NCBI GenBank assembly: GCA_902761645.1 | Contig: CACWLF010000005.1 | Span: forward strand, 1-60,731 | Source: an uncultured Aeromonadales bacterium | GTDB taxonomy: Bacteria; Pseudomonadota; Gammaproteobacteria; Enterobacterales; Succinivibrionaceae | DNA length: 60,731 bases | Direction: 5' to 3' | Shown here: positions 9,388-20,180 of the stretch, in pieces | Numbering within the stretch: the first letter of the stretch is position 1 | How the letters are laid out: each line of letters begins with the position of its first letter | Made by a program: the position numbers and the translations under genes | The notes under the pieces: model-generated | What the model saw: only the letters and a program-made list of their open reading frames with translations | What the model was told of the DNA's origin: nothing | The model's database searches: none

Positions 9388-11949
9388 GTGTTAGATAGTT
9401 ACTATAAACAAGCAAAAGAACGTGAACAAATCGGTGTTGTACCAAAACCATTATCAGCGGAACAAGTCGAAGAATTAATTGAAGTTCTGCAAAATCCTCA
9501 AGGAACTCCTGAAGAAGAATTATTAAATCTCATTGAAAACAGAATTCCTCCTGGAGTGGACGAAGCTGCTAAAATCAAGGCAATATTCCTGAATGATATT
9601 GCCACAGGTAAAAAGGTTTCTCCTGTTTTATCAAAAGAAAGAGCTGTTGAATTACTCGGCACCATGCAGGGCGGCTACAATGTTCAGTACCTTTTGGATT
9701 TACTGAAAGATTCCGTTTTGGCTCCGATTGCAGCAAATGCACTTAAACACATTCTTCTTATTTTTGACTCTTTCTCTACCATCGCAGATTTGGCAAAAAA
9801 CGGTAATAAGTATGCCAGAGAAGTTATCGAATCATGGGCAAATGCGGAATGGTTTACCGCAAAACCTGCTTTGGCAGACAAAATCACCCTGACAGTTTTC
9901 AAGGTTTCCGGTGAAACCAATACTGATGATTTATCTCCGGCACAGGATGCATGGTCACGACCTGATATTCCTCTGCATGCACAGGCGATGTTAAAAAACG
10001 CCCGTGAAGGCATAATTCCTGATCAGGATGGTGTTGTAGGTCCTGTTACTTTACTGAAGGAACTGAAAGCTAAGGGTTACCCTCTTGCCTACGTAGGTGA
10101 TGTGGTAGGTACAGGTTCTTCAAGGAAATCAGCAACAAACTCGGTATTATGGTTTATGGGACAGGATATTCCTTTTGTTCCGAACAAAAGATCCGGCGGT
10201 TTTGTGCTTGGCGGAAAAATAGCTCCTATATTCTTCAATACAATGGAAGATGCCGGTGCTCTGCCTATTGAAACCGATGTATCAGCACTGAATACCGGTG
10301 ATTTGATTGATATTCATGTATATGACGGTACTATTACCAAACACGATTCCGATGAAGTTTTATCAAAATTCACCTTAAAAACCGATGTTCTGCTGGATGA
10401 GGTTCAGGCAGGCGGACGTATTCCTTTGATTATCGGAAGATCTCTGACCTCCAAAGCAAGAGAATTCCTGAATTTACAGCCTTCAGAAATATTCAGAAAA
10501 TTAAAGGAAATTCCTGATTCAGGAAAAGGATATACACTTGCGCAGAAGATTGTAGGCAGAGCATGCGGAGTTAAGGGTGTTCGTCCAGGAACATACTGCG
10601 AGCCTAAGATGACAACTGTAGGTTCCCAGGATACTACAGGACCAATGACCCGTGACGAATTAAAGGATCTTGCATGCTTAAGTTTTTCTGCAGATCTTGT
10701 TATGCAGTCTTTCTGCCACACAGCTGCATATCCAAAACTGGTCGATGTTCAAACTCATAACACCTTGCCTAAGTTTATTATGGAACGTGGCGGCGTAGCA
10801 TTAAAACCTGGTGACGGTGTTATTCACAGCTGGCTGAATCGTATGGTTTTACCTGATACTGTAGGAACAGGAGGAGATTCTCACACACGATTCCCTATGG
10901 GTATTTCTTTCCCTGCCGGTTCCGGTCTGGTAGCATTTGCTGCAGCAACCGGTGTAATGCCGCTGGACATGCCGGAATCGGTTTTGGTTCGTTTTACGGG
11001 AACCATGCAGCCTGGAATAACTCTCAGAGATCTTGTTCATGCAATCCCTTACCATGCAATTCAGCAAGGCTTGCTGACTGTGGAAAAGAAAGGAAAGAAA
11101 AATATATTCTCTGGCAGAATTCTTGAAATTCAGGGATTACCGAATCTTAAGGTTGAACAGGCATTTGAACTTGCTGATGCTTCCGCAGAACGCTCGGCAG
11201 CAGGCTGCACCATCCAGTTAAATAAAGAACCAATCATTGAATATCTGAATTCAAATATTTCATTATTAAACTGGATGATTAAAGAAGGTTACGGTGATGC
11301 AAAGACACTGCAGAAACGTATTGATGCAATGAAAGACTGGTTAAAGGATCCTCAGTTGCTTGAGGCTGATCGGGACGCAGAATATGCTGCAGTAATTGAA
11401 ATCGATATGAATAAGATAACAGAGCCGATTTTATGTGCTCCTAATGATCCTGACGATGCCAGACTTCTGTCTCAGGTGCAGGGGACAAAGATTGACGAAG
11501 TATTTATCGGTTCCTGCATGACCAATATCGGACATTTCAGAGCGGCAGGAAAATTACTGGAACCATTAAAGTCTCAACTGCCAACAAAATTATGGCTTGC
11601 ACCCCCTACAAAGATGGATCGTGCTCAGTTGACCAAAGAAGGTTTCTTTAACATATTCGGTCGTGTTGGTGCACGCATTGAAATTTCAGGATGTTCTCTA
11701 TGTATGGGCAACCAGGCAAGAGTTCACGACAATGCAACTGTTGTTTCAACATCAACAAGAAACTTCCCTAACCGTCTTGGACAGGGTGCCAATGTTTTCC
11801 TTGCTTCAGCGGAACTGGCAGCTATTACTTCCATTTTAGGCAAGCTTCCTACTCCTGAAGAATACCGGGCAAACGTTGCAAAATTAAGCGATAAATCCAA
11901 TGAAATTTACAGGTATATGAATTTCAATATGATGGAGGAATATAACTAA
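9388..11949 (+). CDS. acnB: Aconitate hydratase B
   Basis: Interconverts citrate and isocitrate in the TCA cycle with a labile 4Fe-4S cluster. The start is GTG 9388, preceded by AAAGGAG at a spacing of 6; from there the protein aligns with the N-terminus of E. coli AcnB, whereas the open frame upstream to 9235 has no such similarity. The 853-residue protein has the AcnB-specific HEAT-like N-terminal domain (LGTMQGGYN), the swivel domain (about 170-380, [20 protein letters not shown]) and the catalytic domains. Cluster cysteines appear in GSCMTN and CSLCMGNQ, and GDSHTRFP is conserved. The leader carries a candidate Fur box, consistent with iron control. A shared terminator follows. Confidence 0.97.
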   Translation: MLDSYYKQAKEREQIGVVPKPLSAEQVEELIEVLQNPQGTPEEELLNLIENRIPPGVDEAAKIKAIFLNDIATGKKVSPVLSKERAVELLGTMQGGYNVQYLLDLLKDSVLAPIAANALKHILLIFDSFSTIADLAKNGNKYAREVIESWANAEWFTAKPALADKITLTVFKVSGETNTDDLSPAQDAWSRPDIPLHAQAMLKNAREGIIPDQDGVVGPVTLLKELKAKGYPLAYVGDVVGTGSSRKSATNSVLWFMGQDIPFVPNKRSGGFVLGGKIAPIFFNTMEDAGALPIETDVSALNTGDLIDIHVYDGTITKHDSDEVLSKFTLKTDVLLDEVQAGGRIPLIIGRSLTSKAREFLNLQPSEIFRKLKEIPDSGKGYTLAQKIVGRACGVKGVRPGTYCEPKMTTVGSQDTTGPMTRDELKDLACLSFSADLVMQSFCHTAAYPKLVDVQTHNTLPKFIMERGGVALKPGDGVIHSWLNRMVLPDTVGTGGDSHTRFPMGISFPAGSGLVAFAAATGVMPLDMPESVLVRFTGTMQPGITLRDLVHAIPYHAIQQGLLTVEKKGKKNIFSGRILEIQGLPNLKVEQAFELADASAERSAAGCTIQLNKEPIIEYLNSNISLLNWMIKEGYGDAKTLQKRIDAMKDWLKDPQLLEADRDAEYAAVIEIDMNKITEPILCAPNDPDDARLLSQVQGTKIDEVFIGSCMTNIGHFRAAGKLLEPLKSQLPTKLWLAPPTKMDRAQLTKEGFFNIFGRVGARIEISGCSLCMGNQARVHDNATVVSTSTRNFPNRLGQGANVFLASAELAAITSILGKLPTPEEYRANVAKLSDKSNEIYRYMNFNMMEEYN

Positions 11950-11985
11950 CAGTTGAACATAACTGTCAGTTATTCAAACAGAAAC

Positions 11986-12020
11986 AAACCCGGTTGCCTA
12001 ATCGGCAACTGGGTTTATTA
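11986..12020 (+). terminator. Convergent terminator between acnB and yacG
   Basis: AAACCCGGTTGCC and GGCAACTGGGTTT form a 13-bp stem around a 5-nt loop. One pair is a G-T wobble on the acnB transcript but an A-C mismatch on the opposite transcript, so it should work better for acnB. Confidence 0.8.
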
Positions 12021-12064
12021 TTAAACGTACTACGGTAAATAGTCAGTATATATCCTTGAAGGTG

Positions 12065-12304
12065 CTATTCCTGATCATCCTGATTATGCAGATCAACATA
12101 ATCCTGCATAATGGACGGCAATGCGTGATTCTGCTGAATTTCGTCATCCGATCCGCCTCTGATAACACGGGAATTATCAAGCCACGCTCCCAAATCTATG
12201 AGTTTGCAGCGCTTACAGCAGAAGGGTCGGAATTTACTTTTTTCGGACCAGACAACGTCGGCTCCGCATGTCGGGCATTGAACCACTAATTCATCTTTAT
12301 CCAT
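12065..12304 (-). CDS. yacG: DNA gyrase inhibitor / zinc-binding protein YacG
   Basis: A 79-residue zinc-ribbon protein. In E. coli YacG binds GyrB and inhibits gyrase. The four zinc cysteines are visible as CPTCG near residue 10 and CCKRCKLIDLG.W near residue 30, the family signature. The acidic tail (DDEIQQ...NQDDQE) is longer than the core. Its ATG overlaps the end of coaE by 8 bp, so the two are co-translated. In E. coli and Vibrio zapD lies between these genes; here it does not. Confidence 0.93.
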   Translation of the reverse strand: MDKDELVVQCPTCGADVVWSEKSKFRPFCCKRCKLIDLGAWLDNSRVIRGGSDDEIQQNHALPSIMQDYVDLHNQDDQE

Positions 12305-12902
12305 GATTTACCATTTTTAAAAATTTTTGGTGTAACTCAAAAACCTGTTTCTTTTTAAGTACAGGATCTTCACAATTGTAAATAATATCATCCGATAAAC
12401 GCCTGCGTTCTTCACGATCGATTTGGGCATCAATAATCTTTCTGGCTAATTCTTCGGAAATTCGATCTCTAAGGCATGTCCGCTCTATCTGTTTTTCCAC
12501 TTCCAAATCAACGCATACAACACGCTCTACCAGCTCATCAAAATGAGTTTCAAACATTAGAGGAACCACAACCAGTGCGTAGGGAGATTCAGCTTCAAAA
12601 GCCATTTGCTTTATTTTCTCACGAATAAGCGGATGCAGGATATCCTCTAAAAACCGTTTTGCTTCAATATCGTTAAAGACAATTTCCCGCAGTACGCGCC
12701 TATTAAGCTTTCCTTCGGAATCAAGAATACCTGAACCCCATTTTTCGATCAACTGTTTTGTAATATTCTGATCGTGATTAAGTATATCCCGGGAAACAAG
12801 ATCGGCATCAATAACAGTGATACCCAAATCCACAAACAGATTGGCTATAGTTGTTTTACCTGATCCTATCCCGCCGGTCAAACCAATTAATAACTTGCTC
12901 AT
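12297..12902 (-). CDS. coaE: Dephospho-CoA kinase
   Basis: Catalyses the last step of coenzyme A synthesis, ATP-dependent phosphorylation of the 3'-hydroxyl of dephospho-CoA. The P-loop GLTGGIGSGKTT is at residues 7-18, followed by the ...D.DLVSRDIL segment of the acceptor site, HPLIREKI and the lid-region arginines in RTCLRDRIS. Length (201) is standard. It overlaps pilD upstream by 4 bp and yacG downstream by 8 bp, placing it inside the pilus operon as in many gammaproteobacteria. Confidence 0.97.
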   Translation of the reverse strand: MSKLLIGLTGGIGSGKTTIANLFVDLGITVIDADLVSRDILNHDQNITKQLIEKWGSGILDSEGKLNRRVLREIVFNDIEAKRFLEDILHPLIREKIKQMAFEAESPYALVVVPLMFETHFDELVERVVCVDLEVEKQIERTCLRDRISEELARKIIDAQIDREERRRLSDDIIYNCEDPVLKKKQVFELHQKFLKMVNHG

Positions 12903-13786
12903 CTTAAAATCAGAGATAAATACCAGTTGTTAATCTCATTACCAAAAAGCATTATAGTATAACAGGTTACAGCAATATAAGGTCCAAACGGAATAGGCTT
13001 GCTGGCCGATTCCCTTACAATTACTTTATAGGTAATTCCAATCACCGCACCGACCAGAGCCGATAATAGAATAGCTATCGGGAGCATTTGGTAACCGAAC
13101 CATGCACCCACAACAGCCATCAGTTTGAAGTCTCCATATCCCATGCCTTCCTTGCCGGTAATAATTTTAAATGCCCAGTACACAGACCACAATGACAAAT
13201 AACCGAGGGTTGCACCTATAACAGCACCTTTTAATGACACATAACCGTCAACCGCATTAATAATCAGACCTAGCCATAATAAAGGCTGAGTAATCTCATC
13301 AGGCAGCAGCATCTTATCAAAATCAATGAACGTCAGTGAAATAAGACTCCAGGTCAAAATAACAGCACCGACAAGTTTTATTGAAGGAGGAAAGAAAAAC
13401 GCAACAGTAAGAGTTAAAAATGCAGATAACAATTCTATTGATGGATAACGAAATGAAATAGGTAATTTACACTTCAGACACTTGCCTCGTAAAAAAAGCC
13501 AACTGATCACAGGAATATTTTCCATCGCGGAAATAAGATGACCGCATTTAGGACAGCGGGATCTTGGCACGACCAGATTAAATTTTTCCTCTGTCTTAAG
13601 TTTTGCCAGTTCTTCACTGTCAGGTGAAAAATATTCCAGATAATCTCTTTTGAAACCTTTTTCCATCATAACAGGCAGCCGGTAAATTACCACATTCAGA
13701 AAACTTCCTACCAGCAAACCCAAAATAAATATATACGTGTAATACAGTACAGGAAATTGATTATAACAATTTAAAATCCATTCCAT
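12899..13786 (-). CDS. pilD: Type IV prepilin leader peptidase / N-methyltransferase
   Basis: Inner-membrane aspartyl protease that cleaves the leader of type IV prepilins and type II secretion pseudopilins and methylates the new N-terminus. The N-terminal cytoplasmic domain has the paired zinc motifs CPKCG and CLKCK (residues about 98-125). The two catalytic aspartates are in FIDFDKMLLPDEIT and GMGYGDFKLM. About eight hydrophobic segments are visible. Length (295) matches the family. It is the third gene of pilB-pilC-pilD; no pilin gene precedes the operon, so its substrates must be encoded elsewhere. Confidence 0.96.
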   Translation of the reverse strand: MEWILNCYNQFPVLYYTYIFILGLLVGSFLNVVIYRLPVMMEKGFKRDYLEYFSPDSEELAKLKTEEKFNLVVPRSRCPKCGHLISAMENIPVISWLFLRGKCLKCKLPISFRYPSIELLSAFLTLTVAFFFPPSIKLVGAVILTWSLISLTFIDFDKMLLPDEITQPLLWLGLIINAVDGYVSLKGAVIGATLGYLSLWSVYWAFKIITGKEGMGYGDFKLMAVVGAWFGYQMLPIAILLSALVGAVIGITYKVIVRESASKPIPFGPYIAVTCYTIMLFGNEINNWYLSLILR

Positions 13787-13859
13787 TTATTACATTCCCT
13801 AGAAAAACAAAGGAGCACATGGCTGCACTCCTTAAAAGTAAAACTAAACAAAACACAGG

Positions 13860-15119
13860 TTACTTGATTACGGAACCCATTGTAAATATTGGGAGGTACA
13901 TCGCGATAACCAAACCACCGATGAGCACACCAAGGACAACCATGATCAACGGTTCAAGCATAGATGACAATCCATCAACAGCATCATCAACTTCCTGCTG
14001 ATAAATACCTGCAATTTTTGCCAGCATATCGTCAATAGAACCTGCTTCTTCACCGATCATTACCATCTGCGTTAACATATCAGGGAATACCATGGTTGTT
14101 CTCATGGCCATATGCATCTGCATACCATTTACAACTTCATTTCGAACATCCAATACAGCATCACGATATAACGCATTACCTGCAGCACCTGCTGCAGAAA
14201 CCAAAGCTTCAACCAGCGGAATACCAGCAGCAAAGGTTGTAGACAATGTGGAAGCAAATCTCTGAAGTGCGGCTTTTCTTAAAATATTGCCGATCACTGG
14301 GATCTTCAGTGACCATCTTTGTACAGCATCCCTGAACCTAGGATAGTGAGTCAGGCAGTACTTAAACGCGATGAAAGAAGCAAACAGTGTACCGGCAGGA
14401 ATCAGCCAGTTCGCCTGCATCCACCTTGACAGTTCCACCACCATTTTTGTAAAAGCTGGAAGTTCTGCACCGAATCCTTTGAAGATATCCTCAAACTGAG
14501 GTACTACGAAAATCAAAAGAATAGCTGTAACAGCAATTGCTATGATAACAACGACCGTCGGATACATTAAAGCCTTCTTAATCTTTGACTTTAACATTTC
14601 CGCTTTTTCCTGGTATGTTGCAATACGGTCATAGATGGTTTCCAGGGCACCGGACTGTTCACCGGCAGCAACCAGGTCGCAGTACAAATCGTTAAAATAC
14701 TTAGGATATTTGCTGAATGCCTTTGATAATGGAATACCGCCGGCAACATCATTTGCAATATCTGTCAGCATTTCTCTCATACGGGATTTTTCATGACTTC
14801 CGGACAGCAACTGAATGGCCTGAATAATAGGCACACCAGCACCAAGCATGGTACAAATCTGTCTTGAGAACATTGCAATATCCATAGGTTTAATATGCGG
14901 TTCAAGGAATTCTATTACCTGACGTTTTTTCATTTTAATAATAGTAACACCCTGTCTCTTAAGTTCAGATCTTACAGCTTCTTCACTTAAACCCTGAGCG
15001 ATACCGCTAACAACCGCACCTTTTTTGTTCTTGCCTTTCCAATCATACTGTGAAACTTTAGTCTTTGGAGCAGACTTTGTTCCAACCTTGCTAGAACCAT
15101 TTTTCAAAGCTAATGCCAT
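13860..15119 (-). CDS. pilC: Type IV pilus inner membrane platform protein PilC
   Basis: Polytopic platform protein of the type IV pilus or a type II secretion-like machine. Two T2SSF domains (about 80-205 and 285-405) each end in hydrophobic segments; the conserved MFSRQICTML.AGVP and FA..L.TTFAAGIPLVEAL patterns are present. The N-terminal 70 residues are basic and cytoplasmic. It lies 36 bp after pilB and about 70 bp before pilD, in the same operon. Confidence 0.95.
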   Translation of the reverse strand: MALALKNGSSKVGTKSAPKTKVSQYDWKGKNKKGAVVSGIAQGLSEEAVRSELKRQGVTIIKMKKRQVIEFLEPHIKPMDIAMFSRQICTMLGAGVPIIQAIQLLSGSHEKSRMREMLTDIANDVAGGIPLSKAFSKYPKYFNDLYCDLVAAGEQSGALETIYDRIATYQEKAEMLKSKIKKALMYPTVVVIIAIAVTAILLIFVVPQFEDIFKGFGAELPAFTKMVVELSRWMQANWLIPAGTLFASFIAFKYCLTHYPRFRDAVQRWSLKIPVIGNILRKAALQRFASTLSTTFAAGIPLVEALVSAAGAAGNALYRDAVLDVRNEVVNGMQMHMAMRTTMVFPDMLTQMVMIGEEAGSIDDMLAKIAGIYQQEVDDAVDGLSSMLEPLIMVVLGVLIGGLVIAMYLPIFTMGSVIK

Positions 15120-15155
15120 GAGTCCAATACCTCTTGTTTATTTAATTATTAATTA

Positions 15156-16901
15156 TTAACTCGTTACACGTCTTACTTCAGCCAAACTTGTCAAACCTAG
15201 ACTGGCTTTTTCAAGTGCAGATCGACGTAACGTTTGCATCCCCTGCTCAACCGCTATTCTGTTCAATTCAATAGAATTAGCGCCATTCATGATTGCTTCA
15301 GCCAAACGATCATTCATAACCATGATTTCATAAATACCAACACGTCCCTTGTAACCGCTTGAACATGCACTGCAGCCGGCCGGACCGAACAGTTTGATAC
15401 CGTTCTTGATTTCCTCTTCAGTATATCCGATGGCCCTCAGCTGCTGTTCGGAAACCTGCTGCTCAACCTTGCACTTCTGACACAGCCTTCTGGCCAGACG
15501 CTGCGCCATAATCAGCGTACAGGATGATGCGATATTAAAACTCGGAACACCCATATTCAATAGACGGGTCAATGTTTCCGCTGCGGAGTTTGTGTGCAGT
15601 GTTGATAACACAAGGTGACCGGTCTGCGCGGATTTAATGGCAATTTCCGCAGTCTCCAAATCACGAATTTCACCAACCATGATTACATCAGGGTCCTGAC
15701 GCAGGAATGCTCTCAATGCAGAGGCAAAGGTCAATCCCGCCTTAGGGTTCATCTGTACCTGATTGATACCGTAAAGGTTGATTTCCACCGGATCTTCAGC
15801 CGTTGATATATTGGTTTCCTCATCATTCAGAATACTCAATCCGGTATACAATGATACGGTTTTACCGGAACCTGTAGGTCCTGTAACAAGAATCAGTCCC
15901 TGAGGTTTTGCCAGGGCATCCAAATACTGTTTCTTCTGAACATCATTGAATCCGAGCTGATCTATATTAAGTTTGGCAGCAGAAGAATCCAGGATACGCA
16001 GTACGATCTTCTCACCCCATAACGTCGGCAATGAATTAACACGCATATCCATTGTCTTGTTGGCACCGATTTTAAGCTTAATACGACCATCCTGAGGAAG
16101 TCTTTTTTCGGCTATATCCAAGCGTGACATAACTTTAAGACGAGCAGAAAAACGCTCTTTCAGATTAACCGGAGGTGTAGCTACCTGATGAAGAATGCCA
16201 TCAATACGGAACCTTACACGATACTTAGTCTCGTATGGTTCAAAATGCAAGTCAGATGCACCCATGGAAATAGCCTTAAGTAGCATCTGGTTGATAAATT
16301 TAACAACCGGAGCATCATCCTCCTCGCTCTTGGTTGTATCAATAGCTGTTCCTGCTCCGTTATCAGCCTGTGCATCGGCACCGCTCAAATCATTAAGTTC
16401 ACCTTCAACACTAACAAGATCGGCATCCGGATCTCCGTTTGCTTCGGTCTGCTCTGTCAATTGCTGCTCGGAAGATGTTGTTAAAAATTTAATTGCTTTC
16501 TGTAACTTCAGTTCATCTACCAGGAATGGTTCAGTATGAACAGAGAAAACGAAGCCGAATTCTTCCAATGCCTCAACATTGGTAGGATCCGATAACGCCA
16601 GATATAAAGTATGACCCTGCAGATACACAGGCAACGCATGATATTTTCTGATAAGTTTTTCATTTAAAAACTGCTTTGGAATATCCTGCAGATCGAATTC
16701 GTCAAGATTCAGCAAAGCCAAACCGAAATAATCAGTACAGAAGTTGGCAAGATCGTCACTTTGAATAAATCCGCTTTCTACAACACCCTGCACATAAGGA
16801 ACATCGCGTTTTTCACAATCTTTTTGTATTTCATTGGCCTGTTCCTGTGTAATCTTACCTGCATTAACTAAACTAGGCATCAAGGTACTTTTTACAGCCA
16901 T
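15156..16901 (-). CDS. pilB: Type IV pilus assembly ATPase PilB
   Basis: Hexameric cytoplasmic extension ATPase for pilus assembly. The 581-residue protein has a MshEN/GspE N-terminal domain (about 1-150), an acidic linker (about 150-185), and the GspE ATPase core. Walker A is GPTGSGKT near residue 342, the Asp box and Walker B are in [14 protein letters not shown], and the His box is LSTLHTNSA. The tetracysteine zinc motif is CQKC plus CSAC, as in PilB. It is the first gene of the pil operon. A possible -10 (TATAAT) lies about 75 bp upstream. Confidence 0.96.
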   Translation of the reverse strand: MAVKSTLMPSLVNAGKITQEQANEIQKDCEKRDVPYVQGVVESGFIQSDDLANFCTDYFGLALLNLDEFDLQDIPKQFLNEKLIRKYHALPVYLQGHTLYLALSDPTNVEALEEFGFVFSVHTEPFLVDELKLQKAIKFLTTSSEQQLTEQTEANGDPDADLVSVEGELNDLSGADAQADNGAGTAIDTTKSEEDDAPVVKFINQMLLKAISMGASDLHFEPYETKYRVRFRIDGILHQVATPPVNLKERFSARLKVMSRLDIAEKRLPQDGRIKLKIGANKTMDMRVNSLPTLWGEKIVLRILDSSAAKLNIDQLGFNDVQKKQYLDALAKPQGLILVTGPTGSGKTVSLYTGLSILNDEETNISTAEDPVEINLYGINQVQMNPKAGLTFASALRAFLRQDPDVIMVGEIRDLETAEIAIKSAQTGHLVLSTLHTNSAAETLTRLLNMGVPSFNIASSCTLIMAQRLARRLCQKCKVEQQVSEQQLRAIGYTEEEIKNGIKLFGPAGCSACSSGYKGRVGIYEIMVMNDRLAEAIMNGANSIELNRIAVEQGMQTLRRSALEKASLGLTSLAEVRRVTS

Positions 16902-17157
16902 AGATTTAGTTCCTCCATATAATTTTTATAATTTAATTATGATAATAAAACCACTATCAAGAATACACTTCTTTTGATTATACGTTAACAACAAGAATTT
17001 AACACAAACTAAATTCAATAATAATGACAAACTACACAAAATTACTAATAAATAGTGAAATTTTGAATTTTTTATGAACAATTTTTCATATTTGATAAAA
17101 CTGAAATATAATTAACTTCTTTCGAAAGCAGTATAAATTTCAACCTGATTAAACTGA
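16902..17157. other. AT-rich intergenic region upstream of pilB
   Basis: About 255 bases of very AT-rich DNA with no coding signal in either direction. On the - strand a TATAAT lies at 16977-16982, about 75 bp before pilB, with only a weak -35. No pilin gene, small RNA shape or repeat array is evident. The remaining bases up to secA hold its terminator. Confidence 0.5.
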
Positions 17158-17159
17158 AT

Positions 17160-17196
17160 AAATAAAGGGAAGTATCTTTCTACTTCCCTTTATATT
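17160..17196 (-). terminator. Intrinsic terminator after secA
   Basis: ATAAAGGGAAGTA and TACTTCCCTTTAT form a perfect 13-bp stem with a 6-nt loop. T-rich tracts follow in both directions, but only secA reads into it. Confidence 0.85.
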
Positions 17197-17244
17197 ATCC
17201 GATTGGATGTTATTACGGCATTAAAAAGCCCAGACTCAGCTGAA

Positions 17245-19980
17245 TTATAATTTACCGCAGCAGTTTTTATACTTTTTGCCTGAACCGCAAGGACAAGGAT
17301 CGTTTCTTCCAATCTTTTGTCCTGTTCTCATAAACGGCGACTGCTTTTCGTTCTTCTTTGCTTCCTGTTCCTCAGCCTGCTTGTTGGTAATGGAATTCTT
17401 TGACTCCAATTCAGCCTGCCTTTGTCTTTCCGCCTCCATCTCTGAAATCTCTTCCGGAGTTCTGATCTGAAGTCTCAGCAGAATGGTAACAACCTGAGCT
17501 TTATAGCGACTTAACATTACCCCGAACATCTTTGATGATTCAGTCTTGTATTCATTCTTTGGATTCTTCTGTGCATAACCGCGCAGATATATACCCTGTC
17601 TTAAACAATCCATGGAAGCCAGATGCTCCTTCCAGAAACGATCCAGCAACTGAAGCATAACGCTTCTCTCCAGATTCAGAACATTTTCGTCATCAATTAC
17701 AGAAACTTTATCATTGTATGACTTAATTGCAAGTTCAGTAATCCTATTGCAGACATCATCTTCCGTCATCTGGCTGTTTTCCTTCAACCAGTCTGCCACA
17801 GGAACCTGAAGACCGAAATCGGTAAGCATCGCATTTTCCAGACCTTCAACATCCCAGTTTTCCACAACAGCATTGGCAGGAATAAATTTTGAAACTTCCT
17901 CTATCATTACGTCTTCAATGATCTGTTCAACCTCTTCCTTCATCGGCTCGCGATCGACTTCCAGTAACTGATTGCGGAATTCATAAATATTTCTGCGCTG
18001 TTCATTGGCAACATTATCAAATTCAAGAAGATTCTTACGAATATCAAAATTTCGTTCTTCAACCTTTCTTTGAGCATTCTCAATTGATCTTGTAACCCAC
18101 TTGTGCTCAATGGAATCACCTTTCTTCATGCCAGCTTTCTTAAACCAGCTGCGAATTCTTTCGGTATTGATAAAGATTCTTAACAGATTATCATCCAAAG
18201 ACAGATAGAATCTTGATGAACCAGGGTCTCCCTGGCGTCCTGAACGTCCTCTCAACTGGTTATCAATACGACGGGATTCGTGACGTCCGGTACCAATAAT
18301 ATGAAGACCGCCGGCCGCAACCACTTCATCATGACGTTTCTGCCAGTCAGCCATAATTTTATCAACCTGTTCTTTGGTTGGATTTTCCAATGCATCAATT
18401 TCCGCTTGCGGATTTCCTCCAAGTACAATATCAGTACCGCGACCGGCCATGTTTGTAGCTATGGTTACAGTCTTCGGAGCACCGGCCTGCGCAACAATCT
18501 GGGCTTCCTTCTGATGGAACTTTGCATTCAGCACACTGTGAGGAATTTTCCTTTGTGTAAGGAAACTGGACAGTTTTTCAGAATCTTCAATTGATATGGT
18601 ACCAACCAGCACAGGACGACCTTTATTGATCTGGGATTCAATGTCCTCAACAATGGCCTGGAACTTGTCCTCTTCATCCAAAAATATCAAATCGTGTTCA
18701 TCTTTTCTGATCATTGGTTTGTTGGTTGGCAATACAACCGTATTCAAACCGTAGATCTGCTGAAATTCGAAAGCTTCTGTATCGGCAGTACCTGTCATAC
18801 CGGCAAGTTTTGTATACAATCTGAAATAATTCTGGAATGTTATGGAAGCAAGAGTCTGGTTTTCATTCTGAATTTTAACATGTTCTTTTGCCTCAATAGC
18901 CTGATGCAGACCGTCAGACCAGCGACGTCCTTCCATTGTTCTTCCTGTGTGTTCATCAACAATGAGAATTTCGCCGTTTTTAACGATATAATCAATATCC
19001 TTCTTGAACAGTGTATGAGCTCGTAAACATGCGTTTACATGATGAAGCACAATCATGTTCTTATAATCAAACAGGTGCTCATTCTGACCAAGAACTTCAG
19101 ACTTTCTCAATAGCTCCTCAACATATACCTGTCCTCTTTCGGTTAAATATACCTGTTTGAATTTTTCATCTACAGTAAAATGACCATCACCCTTGTACGT
19201 TTCGGAATCTTCCTTGTCCTGACGTTTCAGTAAAGGAATAACTTCATTAATCTTGGTGTATAACTCAGTGGCATCATTTGCAGCACCGGAAATAATCAGC
19301 GGAGTTCTAGCTTCATCTATCAAAACCGAATCCACCTCATCCACCAGCGCATAATTCAATCCGCGCTGAACCCTTGATTCCTTGGTGAAAGCCATGTTAT
19401 CACGCAAATAATCGAAGCCAAATTCATTGTTGGTACCATATGTAATATCGCATGCATAAGCCTTCTGTTTTTCTTCAACACTTAATCCGGCAAGATTACA
19501 GCTAACAGTCATTCCCAGAAAGTTAAAAAGTTTACTTGACCAGGTTGCATCACGTGAAGCAAGATAATCATTTACAGTAACAATATGAACACCCTTGCCG
19601 GTCAATGCATTTAAATATGCAGGAAGAGTGGATGTTAAAGTTTTACCTTCACCGGTTTTCATTTCAGCAATCTGATCGGTATTTAAAACGATGCCGCCCA
19701 TCATCTGCACATCAAAATGTCTCATGCCGTATACGCGCTTTGATACTTCTCGCACCACAGCAAAGGCATCAGGTAAAATATCATCAAGTGTTTTTCCTTC
19801 TTTCAGCTGTTCCTTGAAATAAGGAGTCATACCCTTAAGCTGTTCATCGGAATACTGTTCGTACTTTGGTTCCAAAGCGTTGATTTGAGCAACGATTTTT
19901 CTTAATCTTTTTAATGTTCTTTCATTTGAACTACCAAAAATTTTGGTAAAAATATTCATAATAGACATAGCTTTTCTCAT
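17245..19980 (-). CDS. secA: Preprotein translocase ATPase SecA
   Basis: Motor ATPase that drives export of unfolded preproteins through SecYEG. Full length at 911 residues. Walker A is in MKTGEGKT near residue 108, Walker B in [12 protein letters not shown] near 215, and the helicase C-domain motifs and the C-terminal SEC-C zinc finger ([13 protein letters not shown]) are intact. Three ATGs occur in the first eight codons (19980, 19968, 19959); the E. coli protein aligns best from 19968 or 19959, so the exact start is uncertain by at most seven residues. It has its own extended -10 promoter and terminator. No secM lies between it and lpxC. Confidence 0.98.
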   Translation of the reverse strand: MRKAMSIMNIFTKIFGSSNERTLKRLRKIVAQINALEPKYEQYSDEQLKGMTPYFKEQLKEGKTLDDILPDAFAVVREVSKRVYGMRHFDVQMMGGIVLNTDQIAEMKTGEGKTLTSTLPAYLNALTGKGVHIVTVNDYLASRDATWSSKLFNFLGMTVSCNLAGLSVEEKQKAYACDITYGTNNEFGFDYLRDNMAFTKESRVQRGLNYALVDEVDSVLIDEARTPLIISGAANDATELYTKINEVIPLLKRQDKEDSETYKGDGHFTVDEKFKQVYLTERGQVYVEELLRKSEVLGQNEHLFDYKNMIVLHHVNACLRAHTLFKKDIDYIVKNGEILIVDEHTGRTMEGRRWSDGLHQAIEAKEHVKIQNENQTLASITFQNYFRLYTKLAGMTGTADTEAFEFQQIYGLNTVVLPTNKPMIRKDEHDLIFLDEEDKFQAIVEDIESQINKGRPVLVGTISIEDSEKLSSFLTQRKIPHSVLNAKFHQKEAQIVAQAGAPKTVTIATNMAGRGTDIVLGGNPQAEIDALENPTKEQVDKIMADWQKRHDEVVAAGGLHIIGTGRHESRRIDNQLRGRSGRQGDPGSSRFYLSLDDNLLRIFINTERIRSWFKKAGMKKGDSIEHKWVTRSIENAQRKVEERNFDIRKNLLEFDNVANEQRRNIYEFRNQLLEVDREPMKEEVEQIIEDVMIEEVSKFIPANAVVENWDVEGLENAMLTDFGLQVPVADWLKENSQMTEDDVCNRITELAIKSYNDKVSVIDDENVLNLERSVMLQLLDRFWKEHLASMDCLRQGIYLRGYAQKNPKNEYKTESSKMFGVMLSRYKAQVVTILLRLQIRTPEEISEMEAERQRQAELESKNSITNKQAEEQEAKKNEKQSPFMRTGQKIGRNDPCPCGSGKKYKNCCGKL

Positions 19981-20006
19981 TCTTATTATTTTATTGATTA
20001 TGAGTG

Positions 20007-20015
20007 ATTATATCA
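20007..20015 (-). promoter_or_regulatory. Extended -10 promoter element for secA
   Basis: TGATATAAT on the - strand matches the extended -10 (TGnTATAAT). Transcription would begin about 20 bases before the first secA ATG, leaving a very short leader. Confidence 0.5.
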
Positions 20016-20121
20016 TTTTTTTAAGAGATATTTGATGATAAATAATCAGTTATCTTAACACCGGATACTAATAATATATGTACAAAATTTAAATTTTCAA
20101 CCTTATAAACTTTCAAATACG

Positions 20122-20147
20122 AAAAAAGCCACTAAAAACAGTGGCTC
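20122..20147 (-). terminator. Intrinsic terminator closing the dcw cluster after lpxC
   Basis: On the - strand GCCACT and AGTGGC pair around a T-rich 6-nt loop, followed by six T residues. It separates the mraZ-lpxC operon from secA. Confidence 0.8.
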
Positions 20148-20180
20148 TTTCATTATATTCCAAAAACTTAAATTCCGTTT

